Source: Neptunicella plasticusilytica (GTDB lineage: Bacteria; Pseudomonadota; Gammaproteobacteria; Enterobacterales; Alteromonadaceae). Taken from it: 64,000 bases of DNA. The position numbers and the translations under genes were made by a program. The DNA lies in contig NZ_CP150481.1 in the NCBI RefSeq assembly GCF_047922965.1, positions 2,852,001 to 2,916,000 on the forward strand, read 5' to 3'. The first letter of the stretch is position 1; each line of letters begins with the position of its first letter. The notes under the pieces were generated by a model. The model had not been told where the DNA came from and searched no databases. It worked only from the letters and a program-made list of their open reading frames with translations. Below, piece after piece: positions 9,226 to 17,234 of the stretch.

Positions 9226-10980
9226 CTACTGCCTTTTATTAGTGATCCACAAGGTCTGATAGGGCTGCATATCCAGCTCCATCATTGAATCATTAAACTC
9301 CAGTCCGCTGATTAAATCGACCCAGTGATCGGTACCAATCAGGTTAACATCCGACAACCTGAGCAATTGCGGCGTATCGGCAATATTGCTAATACAAAAG
9401 ATACTCTGGCGCCGATCAATACTTTGCCGCCAATAACCGAATAACTTGTCACCTAACTGCAAGGTAAACTGTATGGCATTGGGGTGAAATGCCGGTTGGT
9501 TAACACGTAATTGCAATAGTGTCGATAAACGCTGATGAGCCTTATGATGTTGACTATGGGGTGAATCCAGCGCCTCATCAAGTAAGGCATAATCCCAGCG
9601 ATGACGATTGATCGAACGGTTCTGGTTGGTATTGTTCACCCGTTCCAGATCGTTACCGGTGCCTAGCAAACTGTGAATATACAAGCCGGGAATGCCTTCC
9701 AGTCCAAACATAATGGCATGAGCACAGACAAAACGGTCCAGTCCCCATTTATCGGTGCCTTTAACCGTTCCTTGTAGCGCATCAAACAGGGTGATATTAA
9801 TTTCATACGGCTTTTGCTGGCCGTTGTCTGCCACCCGCCAGGATACCCTGCCACCAAACTGCTGCATGGTGGTCAATAAAGTGTTGAGCTCCAGTTCATC
9901 CAGCAATCCTTCGGCAGGCCGCAAACCAATCCCGTCGTGGGAGGCAATAAAATTAAAGTAGGTGGTGCCATTCTGGGCTGGCGGCATGCTCATCATCCAG
10001 TTTTTCAGATAGCGGCAGTCGCCGGTAATCAGGGTATTCAATAACAGCGGGGGTAAGGAAAAATTGTAAATCGAATGCGCTTCATTGGCGTTGCCAAAAT
10101 AAGCCAGGTTTTCACGATTGGGAATATTGGTTTCGGTAATAATCACCGCATCAGGTTGAGCATGTTCAATCAGGACTCGCAGCAAACGCACCACTTCATG
10201 GGTTTGTTCAAGATTAATGCAGGCCGTACCGGGCTGCTTCCATAAAAATGCCACGGCATCGAGGCGAAACAGGCGCACGCCGTTATCCAGATACTGGCGA
10301 ATGATCGACACAAAGGTCAGTAATACTTCAGGATTACGAAAATCAAAATCGACCTGATCGTGGCTAAAGGTGCACCACACATGCTGTAAACCTTTAGCCG
10401 TAGGCGTTTCGCGCAGCAACCCTGAGGTTCTGGGTCTGACCACAGCGGATAAATCATCATCTGGCGACGCAGTATAGAAAAAGTCACTGCCCTGCCCTTC
10501 ACCTTTAATAAAGTTATCAAACCATGCGCTACGCGACGAACAATGATTGATCACCAAATCCGACATCAGCCGATAATCGGCAGCAATATCGCGAATATGC
10601 TGCCAACTGCCCAAAGCTTCATTGACGCTGGAGTAATCGATCACCGAAAAACCGTCATCCGAGCTATAAGGAAAAAACGGTAAAATATGCACACTGTTGA
10701 TCACCGATTTACAACGCTCATTCATGAAACGGTGTAGCGTTTGTAACGGTTTTTCGCCTGGCTGTTCGATACTGTCACCGTAGGTTATCAGCACCACATC
10801 CTGCTGATTCCAGTGATTCTGGTGCGGTACAATAGGCCTTAGCACTTCGGGATTACCTAACCCCATTTCGGTAATCAGTTTGGTTCCGATATGCTCGAGC
10901 GATTCGGCTGTTTCGACCCCGGCATAAATCACCGATAAATGATGCAATACGCTTTCCTGTAACTGAACATACGGCTCCAT
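9226..10980 (-). CDS. GH13 sugar phosphorylase, probable glucosylglycerate phosphorylase
   Basis: A sucrose-phosphorylase-type GH13 enzyme of about 584 residues. Visible active-site motifs are the nucleophile in FRLDAVAFLWK, the acid/base Glu in ITETNIPN, and the transition-state Asp in ASHDGIG. The family splits a glucoside with phosphate to glucose-1-phosphate and an aglycone. The specificity is inferred from context: the three genes upstream make and recycle a phosphoglycerate-derived glycoside, so glucosylglycerate is the best candidate. Sucrose or glucosylglycerol remain possible. It starts 3-4 bases past the glycosyltransferase stop (TAGTGATG), implying translational coupling. The GTG at 10983 is an alternative start. 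Confidence 0.85.
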   Translation of the reverse strand: MEPYVQLQESVLHHLSVIYAGVETAESLEHIGTKLITEMGLGNPEVLRPIVPHQNHWNQQDVVLITYGDSIEQPGEKPLQTLHRFMNERCKSVINSVHILPFFPYSSDDGFSVIDYSSVNEALGSWQHIRDIAADYRLMSDLVINHCSSRSAWFDNFIKGEGQGSDFFYTASPDDDLSAVVRPRTSGLLRETPTAKGLQHVWCTFSHDQVDFDFRNPEVLLTFVSIIRQYLDNGVRLFRLDAVAFLWKQPGTACINLEQTHEVVRLLRVLIEHAQPDAVIITETNIPNRENLAYFGNANEAHSIYNFSLPPLLLNTLITGDCRYLKNWMMSMPPAQNGTTYFNFIASHDGIGLRPAEGLLDELELNTLLTTMQQFGGRVSWRVADNGQQKPYEINITLFDALQGTVKGTDKWGLDRFVCAHAIMFGLEGIPGLYIHSLLGTGNDLERVNNTNQNRSINRHRWDYALLDEALDSPHSQHHKAHQRLSTLLQLRVNQPAFHPNAIQFTLQLGDKLFGYWRQSIDRRQSIFCISNIADTPQLLRLSDVNLIGTDHWVDLISGLEFNDSMMELDMQPYQTLWITNKRQ

Positions 10981-10982
10981 CA

Positions 10983-12209
10983 CTACCCCTTATATTGTTG
11001 GTAATCCAGTTCAACGGCTTCTTTGAGCCGTTCAAGTACTTCCGGCATGGCGCTGACAACACGGTTCCAGCTGGGTATAAAAGGACGCTCCATCGGGTTT
11101 TCCAGAAAACTCTGTCCGGCACTCATAATATTACGGGCAAACATCTCCACCGCTTTCTCTTCGTTATGAATATCCAGTTTCAGCCCATTCATCAGCGCGT
11201 CGTTATGGTAGGTTTCGACAAAATCCAGTGCAATGCGAAAATAGGTGGCTTTAAGTGAACGGAAAGTTTCACTGTTAAAAGTTTGTCCCTGAGTGGCCAG
11301 TTTGCGCAATAACGCCTTGGTAATATCGATCGACATCTTGGATAAACCGGCTTGCTGATCATTTAACGATAAATCCTGATGCTTGTGGTCATAGGTTTTG
11401 GCAATATCCACCTGACACAGGCGATTGCTGGCATAGTTTCGGTACATTTCGGACAATACGCCGATTTCCAGTCCCCAATCGCTGGGAATGCGAATATCGT
11501 TTAGCACGTCCCGGCGAAATGAAAACTCTCCCGCCAACGGATAACGAAAACTGTCCATAAACTCCAGATAAGGACTATGCCCCACAATAGACTTAAGTGC
11601 TCTTAACAATGGCGTGACCAGCAAACGGGACACCCGACCATTCATCTTGCTATCGGCCACCCGGGCGTAAAAGCCCTTGCAAAACTCATAGTTAAAATTG
11701 GGATGTGCCACCGGATAAATTAACCGGGCTAACAATTCCCGATCGTAAGTCAGAATATCGCAATCATGCAGCGCAACCGACTCGGCTTTGCCCGAGGCCA
11801 GAATATAGCCCATGCAATACCAGACATTACGGCCTTTACCCAGTTCTCGGGGTGCCAGTTCCAGATCGGCCAACTCGGCATCCAGCGCTTTAAGACGCGG
11901 CCCATCATTCCACAGGATCCGGTGCTCCTGCGGAAATTTGTCAAAAAATTTCAGGGCATGCCGGTATTGCTCTTCACTGGCTCTATCCAGCCCCACCACA
12001 ATCTGGGATAAATAAGGAACTTCACTAATGTGGTCAACAATATTGGGCAACGCCTCGCCTTCCAGTTCAGAAAACAACGAAGGCAGGATCAATGCCATCG
12101 GACGCTTTTCGGCAAACTGGACGAGTTCCTTCTCCAGTTCTTCGACTGGCCTGTCGGCCAGATTATGCAAGGTGGTCACCACCCCGTTTTGATAAAAATC
12201 TGCCATCAT
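10983..12209 (-). CDS. GT-A glycosyltransferase, probable glucosyl-3-phosphoglycerate synthase
   Basis: 408 residues resembling the glucosyl/mannosyl-3-phosphoglycerate synthases. These transfer a hexose from a nucleotide sugar to 3-phosphoglycerate. Visible features are a GT-A-like N-terminus (LILPSLFSE), the metal-binding DxD-type motif HDCDILTYD, the GKGRNVWYCMGYILA segment and the acceptor-side DWGLEIG motif. There is no signal peptide or membrane segment. Its ATG overlaps the stop codon of the phosphatase gene (ATGA) and it runs into the phosphorylase gene, so all share one mRNA. Glucose as donor, rather than mannose, is inferred from the neighbouring GH13 phosphorylase. Confidence 0.8.
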   Translation of the reverse strand: MMADFYQNGVVTTLHNLADRPVEELEKELVQFAEKRPMALILPSLFSELEGEALPNIVDHISEVPYLSQIVVGLDRASEEQYRHALKFFDKFPQEHRILWNDGPRLKALDAELADLELAPRELGKGRNVWYCMGYILASGKAESVALHDCDILTYDRELLARLIYPVAHPNFNYEFCKGFYARVADSKMNGRVSRLLVTPLLRALKSIVGHSPYLEFMDSFRYPLAGEFSFRRDVLNDIRIPSDWGLEIGVLSEMYRNYASNRLCQVDIAKTYDHKHQDLSLNDQQAGLSKMSIDITKALLRKLATQGQTFNSETFRSLKATYFRIALDFVETYHNDALMNGLKLDIHNEEKAVEMFARNIMSAGQSFLENPMERPFIPSWNRVVSAMPEVLERLKEAVELDYQQYKG

Positions 12210-13045
12210 TTGCTCCTAAAATATTGCTGCATAATAATTTCAATACACTCACTCCAGCCTTCAGGGCCAGGTAAGGTGCTGGTAAACAGGTTCTGTATGC
12301 GGTTTAACTCGGGAAGTGGCTGCACCGGTGACAGGATCCGGACCGCGATACTGGCCATCTCCAGCATCGCCACATCGTTTTGACTGTCACCAATAGCAAT
12401 CGATTTATATTGATCATTGGCATCACCTTGGCGGCTAAATTCGTCAACCAGCCATTGCATGGCAATACCCTTACTACACTCGCCAGACACATGAATAAAG
12501 CGTCCACCTTGCAAGGGATCTGCACCTAATTGTATTAACGCGTCGATAAATTGCTGCCGTTGCTGACCGTCCCCCTGCCATAACACCGGCTCGCTAAAGT
12601 GCCGATCGGCAGCAAGTTCTGCCTGTTGGAAAGATAATCCTGTGGTATCGCAAATTCGTTGCACCGTCATAGTGGCAAAATGTTCAAACAATCCCTTGAA
12701 GTCATTTTTGACTTTGGCCAACAGCGTTAGCCAATGCTGACGATCTTTGCTAAAAGTTTTAACCCAGTATTCCCGGTAGGGTTGGGTATTGTCCGGTTGC
12801 TGCGCGAAATAGCCTTTGGGAATAAATACCGCCGCACCGTTTTCGACAATAAAGGGCGCATCCAGTGCCAGTTCCTGATGCAGCTCCTCCAGTTCAGCCG
12901 CCGTTTTACTGGTATTGGGAATGACCGGAATATTAAGTTGGTGCAGTTTGGCTAAAGTCTGGTCTGCCGCACTGTGACTGTAGGTATCGTGATCCAGTAA
13001 CGAACCGTCCAGATCGGTAAAAATAACATAACGGTTTTCAAGCAT
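12206..13045 (-). CDS. HAD phosphatase, mannosyl/glucosyl-3-phosphoglycerate phosphatase type
   Basis: About 279 residues with HAD motif I (FTDLDGSLLDHD, nucleophile Asp11), motif II (PNTSKT) and motif IV (GDSQNDVAMLE). This is the MpgP-type subfamily that dephosphorylates glycosyl-3-phosphoglycerate to the free glycosylglycerate. I chose the start MLENRY at 13045 because it overlaps the last codons of the kinase gene by 8 bases. The longer upstream frame lies inside the kinase gene. Its 3' end overlaps the glycosyltransferase start. Together the two enzymes would make the compatible solute from 3-phosphoglycerate. Confidence 0.87.
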   Translation of the reverse strand: MLENRYVIFTDLDGSLLDHDTYSHSAADQTLAKLHQLNIPVIPNTSKTAAELEELHQELALDAPFIVENGAAVFIPKGYFAQQPDNTQPYREYWVKTFSKDRQHWLTLLAKVKNDFKGLFEHFATMTVQRICDTTGLSFQQAELAADRHFSEPVLWQGDGQQRQQFIDALIQLGADPLQGGRFIHVSGECSKGIAMQWLVDEFSRQGDANDQYKSIAIGDSQNDVAMLEMASIAVRILSPVQPLPELNRIQNLFTSTLPGPEGWSECIEIIMQQYFRSK

Positions 13046-13922
13046 AGGTTTCCTTGGTATTAATCGCCACAATCTGACGGTTCTTGTCCAGTTTAAACAC
13101 TTGATCACAGCGCTGAGGCAAGGTTTCCAGCGCATGCTCGGTCAAGCGTTGATAATGCTGAATAAAATCACAAATCTGCCGGGTACTCATAATATGGGTA
13201 TGGGCTGACGCATCGGTGCTGGCCGCCAGTTTTTTCTCTTGTTCCAGCCGCCACTGAAAAACATGGTCGAAACTGGGTGCCTGCAACATCAACCAGTAAT
13301 CCATGGTCTCGTACAATGGCTGGTAATGCGCCTCAAGCTGCTGGTTGACATAATTACGCCATAAACGCCGTTCATCCTGTTCTGATTCCAGACTATTTAC
13401 CGAGCGTTCAAGTTCGCTGGTTGATTGAGCAGTCACTCCCCAGCACCAACCTTCAAAAATAACGATATCCACCGGTGTTGTAACCACCGGCCAATAGACT
13501 GAGGACAACGGATTATCTATTGCCTTACTAAAACGGGGAATCGACACTTCGCTATGAGCTTCGGCCATCTGGTGTAATAAAATCCCCACCAACTTGATAT
13601 CGTGAGTGCCAGGTACACCACGGGTTTGCAATAACGGGTGCACTTTCATGGCCAGCTCGGCTCGCTGGTTGCGACTTAAATAGAAATCATCCAGCGACAG
13701 TACCACCACATTTAAACCATGCTTGGTGGTTAAATATTCACGAACAAAGTCCGCCAGGGTAGATTTGCCCGATCCCTGACAGCCATTCAAACCCACATAA
13801 AAAGGTCGTTTTGCACCTTCATGGTGCACAAGCAGTTGTTCCGCCAAAGGGATATACCACTGCCTGGCTGTATCAGTAAAATCATCATTTAGCCTGTGTT
13901 TAGTGATAAATTCTGCAAGCAT
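13038..13922 (-). CDS. P-loop D-glycerate 3-kinase family protein
   Basis: 294 residues with the Walker A motif GLNGCQGSGKST (44-55) and the DDFYLS motif typical of the plant GLYK / yeast Tda10 glycerate kinase group (uridine-kinase-like fold). D-glycerate plus ATP would give 3-phosphoglycerate. As first gene of the operon, it fits as the enzyme that recovers the glycerate released by the phosphorylase. A 280-base gap separates it from the next gene upstream, and the operon promoter should lie there, but I saw no clear boxes. Confidence 0.83.
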   Translation of the reverse strand: MLAEFITKHRLNDDFTDTARQWYIPLAEQLLVHHEGAKRPFYVGLNGCQGSGKSTLADFVREYLTTKHGLNVVVLSLDDFYLSRNQRAELAMKVHPLLQTRGVPGTHDIKLVGILLHQMAEAHSEVSIPRFSKAIDNPLSSVYWPVVTTPVDIVIFEGWCWGVTAQSTSELERSVNSLESEQDERRLWRNYVNQQLEAHYQPLYETMDYWLMLQAPSFDHVFQWRLEQEKKLAASTDASAHTHIMSTRQICDFIQHYQRLTEHALETLPQRCDQVFKLDKNRQIVAINTKETYA

Positions 13923-14202
13923 TTCGGGGGTTCTCCGCTAATTTAAAGGGCATTTATTGTTATTGTGTAATGACACTTACAACATCTATGCCAGCCCCTT
14001 AACTGTAGAAGATAAAAATCGTTGCGACAGAGTGGTCTGCAACATTCAACTGGTTTGATTACCGCTATACTCTCCCAATGGGGTGAATCAGACTATGCGG
14101 GTCAGACCGGAGAATAAGCGGGAAAATGTGAGATAAGCCAGCAACGACTGCAGGCAAGGTCATTAGCGCAAAAATACAGATTAGTGAATTTTAGTTTTGA
14201 CC

Positions 14203-15492
14203 TTATTCGGAGCGTACAACTTGATTTCGCCCACGAGCCTTGGCGTCGTATAACGCTTTATCTGCGCGTTCAATGAACTCACGGGCGCTTTCATTACCTC
14301 GTTGGGCAACCCCAAAACTCGAGGTTAGTCTGATATCATTTATCCATACTTTTTCGCTTATGATACTGCGCAAGGTTTGGGCTAGCTGGTAAGCATCAGA
14401 TAAGGTGGTGTTGGGACAAACCAGTAAAAATTCTTCTCCACCCCAACGGGCTAAAAAATCGGTAAAGCGGCAATTTTCGTTAATGGTTTTAGAAAACTCC
14501 TTGAGAACTTCATCGCCAACAACATGCCCATGCTCGTCATTGATGGACTTAAAGTGATCAACATCGATAAAAATAAGTGAAAGTACTTTTAGTTCCTTAG
14601 TAAAAATACTTTGAATCCCGGTTCTGTTTAACGCGCCGGTTAAGGGATCTCTCTCAGCCTTGTCTTTTAGTAATTTTGTTTCCACATTTAATAGCTGGTT
14701 AAGTTGCCTAAGTTCTTCCGCTTTTTGTTTTGTCTGATTCAACTGATGGCGTGAATACCTGAGATTGCCAAAAAGAACCAAAAGTGCAGCGCCCACCCAT
14801 AAAATGACAAGCGAAAACAGTACCTGACTATTGGTAAAATACTTACCATTGAATTGAATATATTCTAGTTCGATCTCATATCGGCCGGGTTGCAGATTAC
14901 TACCTGTAGACAACTCCATGATCATCACTCTATCAAACTCAGGTACATTGTGTCTGACGGGAATTTTTTGCTCAATAACCCACCATGTCGCAACTTGTAA
15001 ACTTTTCATTGGAATTTGGGTCGCTTTAAGCGGATTGTGTGGCCAGTATTCTATTCCTACATATTTCCACGTCTCTTCGTTATCCATACGCGAATATTCA
15101 GGGTTAAAACTGCGCAACTGGAAACGTACACTTGTGTTCGGATGATTCAAGTAGCTAGCTTTAATATCCACACTTGAAAAATCGGACAGATCTAGACCTT
15201 GATCTATATAACTAGATATATCGTCAAAAAAAGCAATTGAAAATTCACAAAAAGGCCAGTTATAGCCAGATGCGGTGATATTGCACTGCAAAAGCCACTT
15301 ATTATCGGTAATAGTCATTTCTGCAGTAGAAAGCCCACCTTCAGATTGATCAGTGATAACGCTTATATTGGTTACATTGCCAGGATGTAAGCGTAGCGTT
15401 TTTTTAAGCCAAAAGATTTGTAGCAATATCGAGATACAGGTAACGCTCAGCAAGATTACCAATATTAAGTTGTAGGGCTTACTGTGCTTCAT
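14203..15492 (-). CDS. Membrane-bound diguanylate cyclase with periplasmic sensor domain
   Basis: 429 residues. An N-terminal membrane segment (about 9-28) is followed by a periplasmic region of about 190 residues. Then come a second membrane segment (about 222-243), a short coiled coil and a GGDEF domain. The active site reads GGEEF. An RxxD inhibitory site (RFTD) lies exactly five residues before it, so product feedback is likely. The protein should make c-di-GMP at the inner membrane. The periplasmic part is beta-rich with many aromatic residues and could be a jelly-roll, galactose-binding-like domain; this is an inference from appearance only. It appears monocistronic. Confidence 0.9.
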   Translation of the reverse strand: MKHSKPYNLILVILLSVTCISILLQIFWLKKTLRLHPGNVTNISVITDQSEGGLSTAEMTITDNKWLLQCNITASGYNWPFCEFSIAFFDDISSYIDQGLDLSDFSSVDIKASYLNHPNTSVRFQLRSFNPEYSRMDNEETWKYVGIEYWPHNPLKATQIPMKSLQVATWWVIEQKIPVRHNVPEFDRVMIMELSTGSNLQPGRYEIELEYIQFNGKYFTNSQVLFSLVILWVGAALLVLFGNLRYSRHQLNQTKQKAEELRQLNQLLNVETKLLKDKAERDPLTGALNRTGIQSIFTKELKVLSLIFIDVDHFKSINDEHGHVVGDEVLKEFSKTINENCRFTDFLARWGGEEFLLVCPNTTLSDAYQLAQTLRSIISEKVWINDIRLTSSFGVAQRGNESAREFIERADKALYDAKARGRNQVVRSE

Positions 15493-15636
15493 CAGAACCT
15501 CAACATAACTTAATAGTGCTTATTTGATGGTCTGAAAAAGTCGAACAGAGACGTTGCCCGCTAGTGTGACAGTGCATGAATTGTTTTATAACCATTTGAA
15601 CAACAAGCATTAACAAAGCGTAGCGTTATCCTGGCA

Positions 15637-15669
15637 ATATAGCTAAATCAATTCTGATTCTAGCTATAT
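15637..15669 (-). terminator. AT-rich hairpin downstream of ppx
   Basis: Long imperfect inverted repeat (ATATAGCTAAATCA / TGATTCTAGCTATAT) 35 bases past the ppx stop codon. There is no good T-run, so it may be a terminator or an mRNA-stabilising hairpin. The rest of 15493-15703 shows nothing recognisable beyond the promoter space of the diguanylate cyclase gene. Confidence 0.35.
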
Positions 15670-15703
15670 ATTTGAGAGATTCTACTGCTGTTAATATCCT
15701 TGA

Positions 15704-17233
15704 CTACTGAAAATGAAGGGTAATGTCCAGACTGGCAATTTGCTCGGCCTCACGCTCCAGGTCTGCGACCAGCAACGATTGCTCCTGTAACCATTGCTGT
15801 GCAAAACACAGATCAAGTTGTGATTTTTTTGCGACAACCTGTATAGGAGGTAGTTGATCATCCTGGCGCTGAATGTTGAGCAAAACCCCTAAGCGCAATA
15901 ATGCAATCAGTTTATGTACCTTCTCAACATCGTACTGATCCAGTTCCACCAATTCAGCACGACGAATTTTTTTGCGATGCGCCCCCACCAACATGGCCAG
16001 CAACTCTTGCTGTTCCTGATTAAAGCCGGGTAATTCCACCTGTTGCAGAATATAGGCTGAATGACGTTGCACGGCGCGAGAATTAATCTGTAATCCCACT
16101 TCATGCAACAGTGCCGCCCAACTGAGCATACTTTTAAGTTCGCTGCTATTTAATTGCCAAGCAGATTGACAACTGTCATACAGTTGCAGTGTTGTGGCTA
16201 ACACCCGGCGCGCCTGTTCGGTATCCACATCGTAACGGGTGGCCAGACTTTGGGCGGTGCGCTGGCGGATATCATCACCGCTTAAACTGTCCTCCATTTC
16301 ATAAATGACGCCTTCGCGCAGGGCGCTGCTGGAATAGCTCATTTCACTAATGCGCAGGCTTTTAAACACCGCAGTTAAAATGGCCAAGCCTGCCATAAAC
16401 ACTGGCTGACGATCTTCACCCAGACCATCCAGTTTTATTTTTTCAACCCGCCCGGCTTCACAACATAAGCCACTGATACGTTCCAAATCAGCTAATTCAA
16501 TGCCGTTTTTCAGGTTGTTGTCCGACAACTTTACCGCCACATCAAGAATTGTTTTGATTGTGCCGGAGCTGCCGATACAACTTTGCCAGCCCATATGACG
16601 GTACTTTTTGTCGATCAGTTCCAGTTCTTGCTGGGCGGCTGTTACAGCACGTTTAAAATTTTTGTTGCTAATCTCTCCGCTGGCAAAAAAACGCTGGGTA
16701 TAACTGACGCAACCCATTTGCAGGCTACGCAGCAGTTTGGGGTCAAACCCTTCGCCAATCACAAACTCGGTAGAGCCGCCACCAATGTCGATAATTAACC
16801 TTTGTCCGGTTTCGTGATGGGTATGGGCCACGCCCAGATAAATCAGACGGGCTTCCTCAATCCCGGAAATAACTTCTACCGGATAAGGCATAATTTTACG
16901 TGCCGCCTTGATAAAGGCTTTGGCATTTTTGGCTTTGCGTAAGGTATGGGTGGCGACAATTCTGACGCTGTCCGGGCTAAACCCCTGCAGGCTTTGCGCC
17001 ATTAAGGTCAAAATATCCAGACCGCGCTGGATGGCGTCATCGGACAAGACATCGTTATCGTCCAGGCCTTCTGCCAGTCTGACCCTTTGTTTGATGGTGT
17101 GAAGGATCTGGACCGATCCGGCCATAATTCTGGCCACCACCAAATGGAAGCTGTTGGAACCTAAATCCAGTGCTGCCACTTTAGTGGATTCACGCAGTTC
17201 AATATCGCTAAAGCTGGTTGCCGGATCGGGCAT
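15704..17233 (-). CDS. ppx: Exopolyphosphatase, Ppx/GppA family
   Basis: 509 residues of the ASKHA fold, with the phosphate-binding motifs DLGSNSFHLVVAR (about 23-35) and DIGGGSTEFVIGE (about 148-160). A C-terminal HD-like helical domain contains WAALLHEVG. It degrades polyphosphate processively; members can also hydrolyse pppGpp. The gene ends one base before ppk begins on the same strand, with ppk first, the usual ppk-ppx operon. Ppx is preferred over GppA because of that linkage and the full two-domain length. Confidence 0.93.
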   Translation of the reverse strand: MPDPATSFSDIELRESTKVAALDLGSNSFHLVVARIMAGSVQILHTIKQRVRLAEGLDDNDVLSDDAIQRGLDILTLMAQSLQGFSPDSVRIVATHTLRKAKNAKAFIKAARKIMPYPVEVISGIEEARLIYLGVAHTHHETGQRLIIDIGGGSTEFVIGEGFDPKLLRSLQMGCVSYTQRFFASGEISNKNFKRAVTAAQQELELIDKKYRHMGWQSCIGSSGTIKTILDVAVKLSDNNLKNGIELADLERISGLCCEAGRVEKIKLDGLGEDRQPVFMAGLAILTAVFKSLRISEMSYSSSALREGVIYEMEDSLSGDDIRQRTAQSLATRYDVDTEQARRVLATTLQLYDSCQSAWQLNSSELKSMLSWAALLHEVGLQINSRAVQRHSAYILQQVELPGFNQEQQELLAMLVGAHRKKIRRAELVELDQYDVEKVHKLIALLRLGVLLNIQRQDDQLPPIQVVAKKSQLDLCFAQQWLQEQSLLVADLEREAEQIASLDITLHFQ

Positions 17234-17234
17234 A

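Noticed and set aside
12206..13135. Longer version of the HAD phosphatase starting inside the kinase gene
   Set aside because: The extra 30 residues match no domain and overlap the kinase gene; ATG 13045 gives the normal start just before the HAD motif.
13923..14202. Possible small RNA or gene between the kinase and cyclase genes
   Set aside because: Only scattered short repeats such as GGTCTG/CAGACC; no promoter-terminator pair or credible frame.
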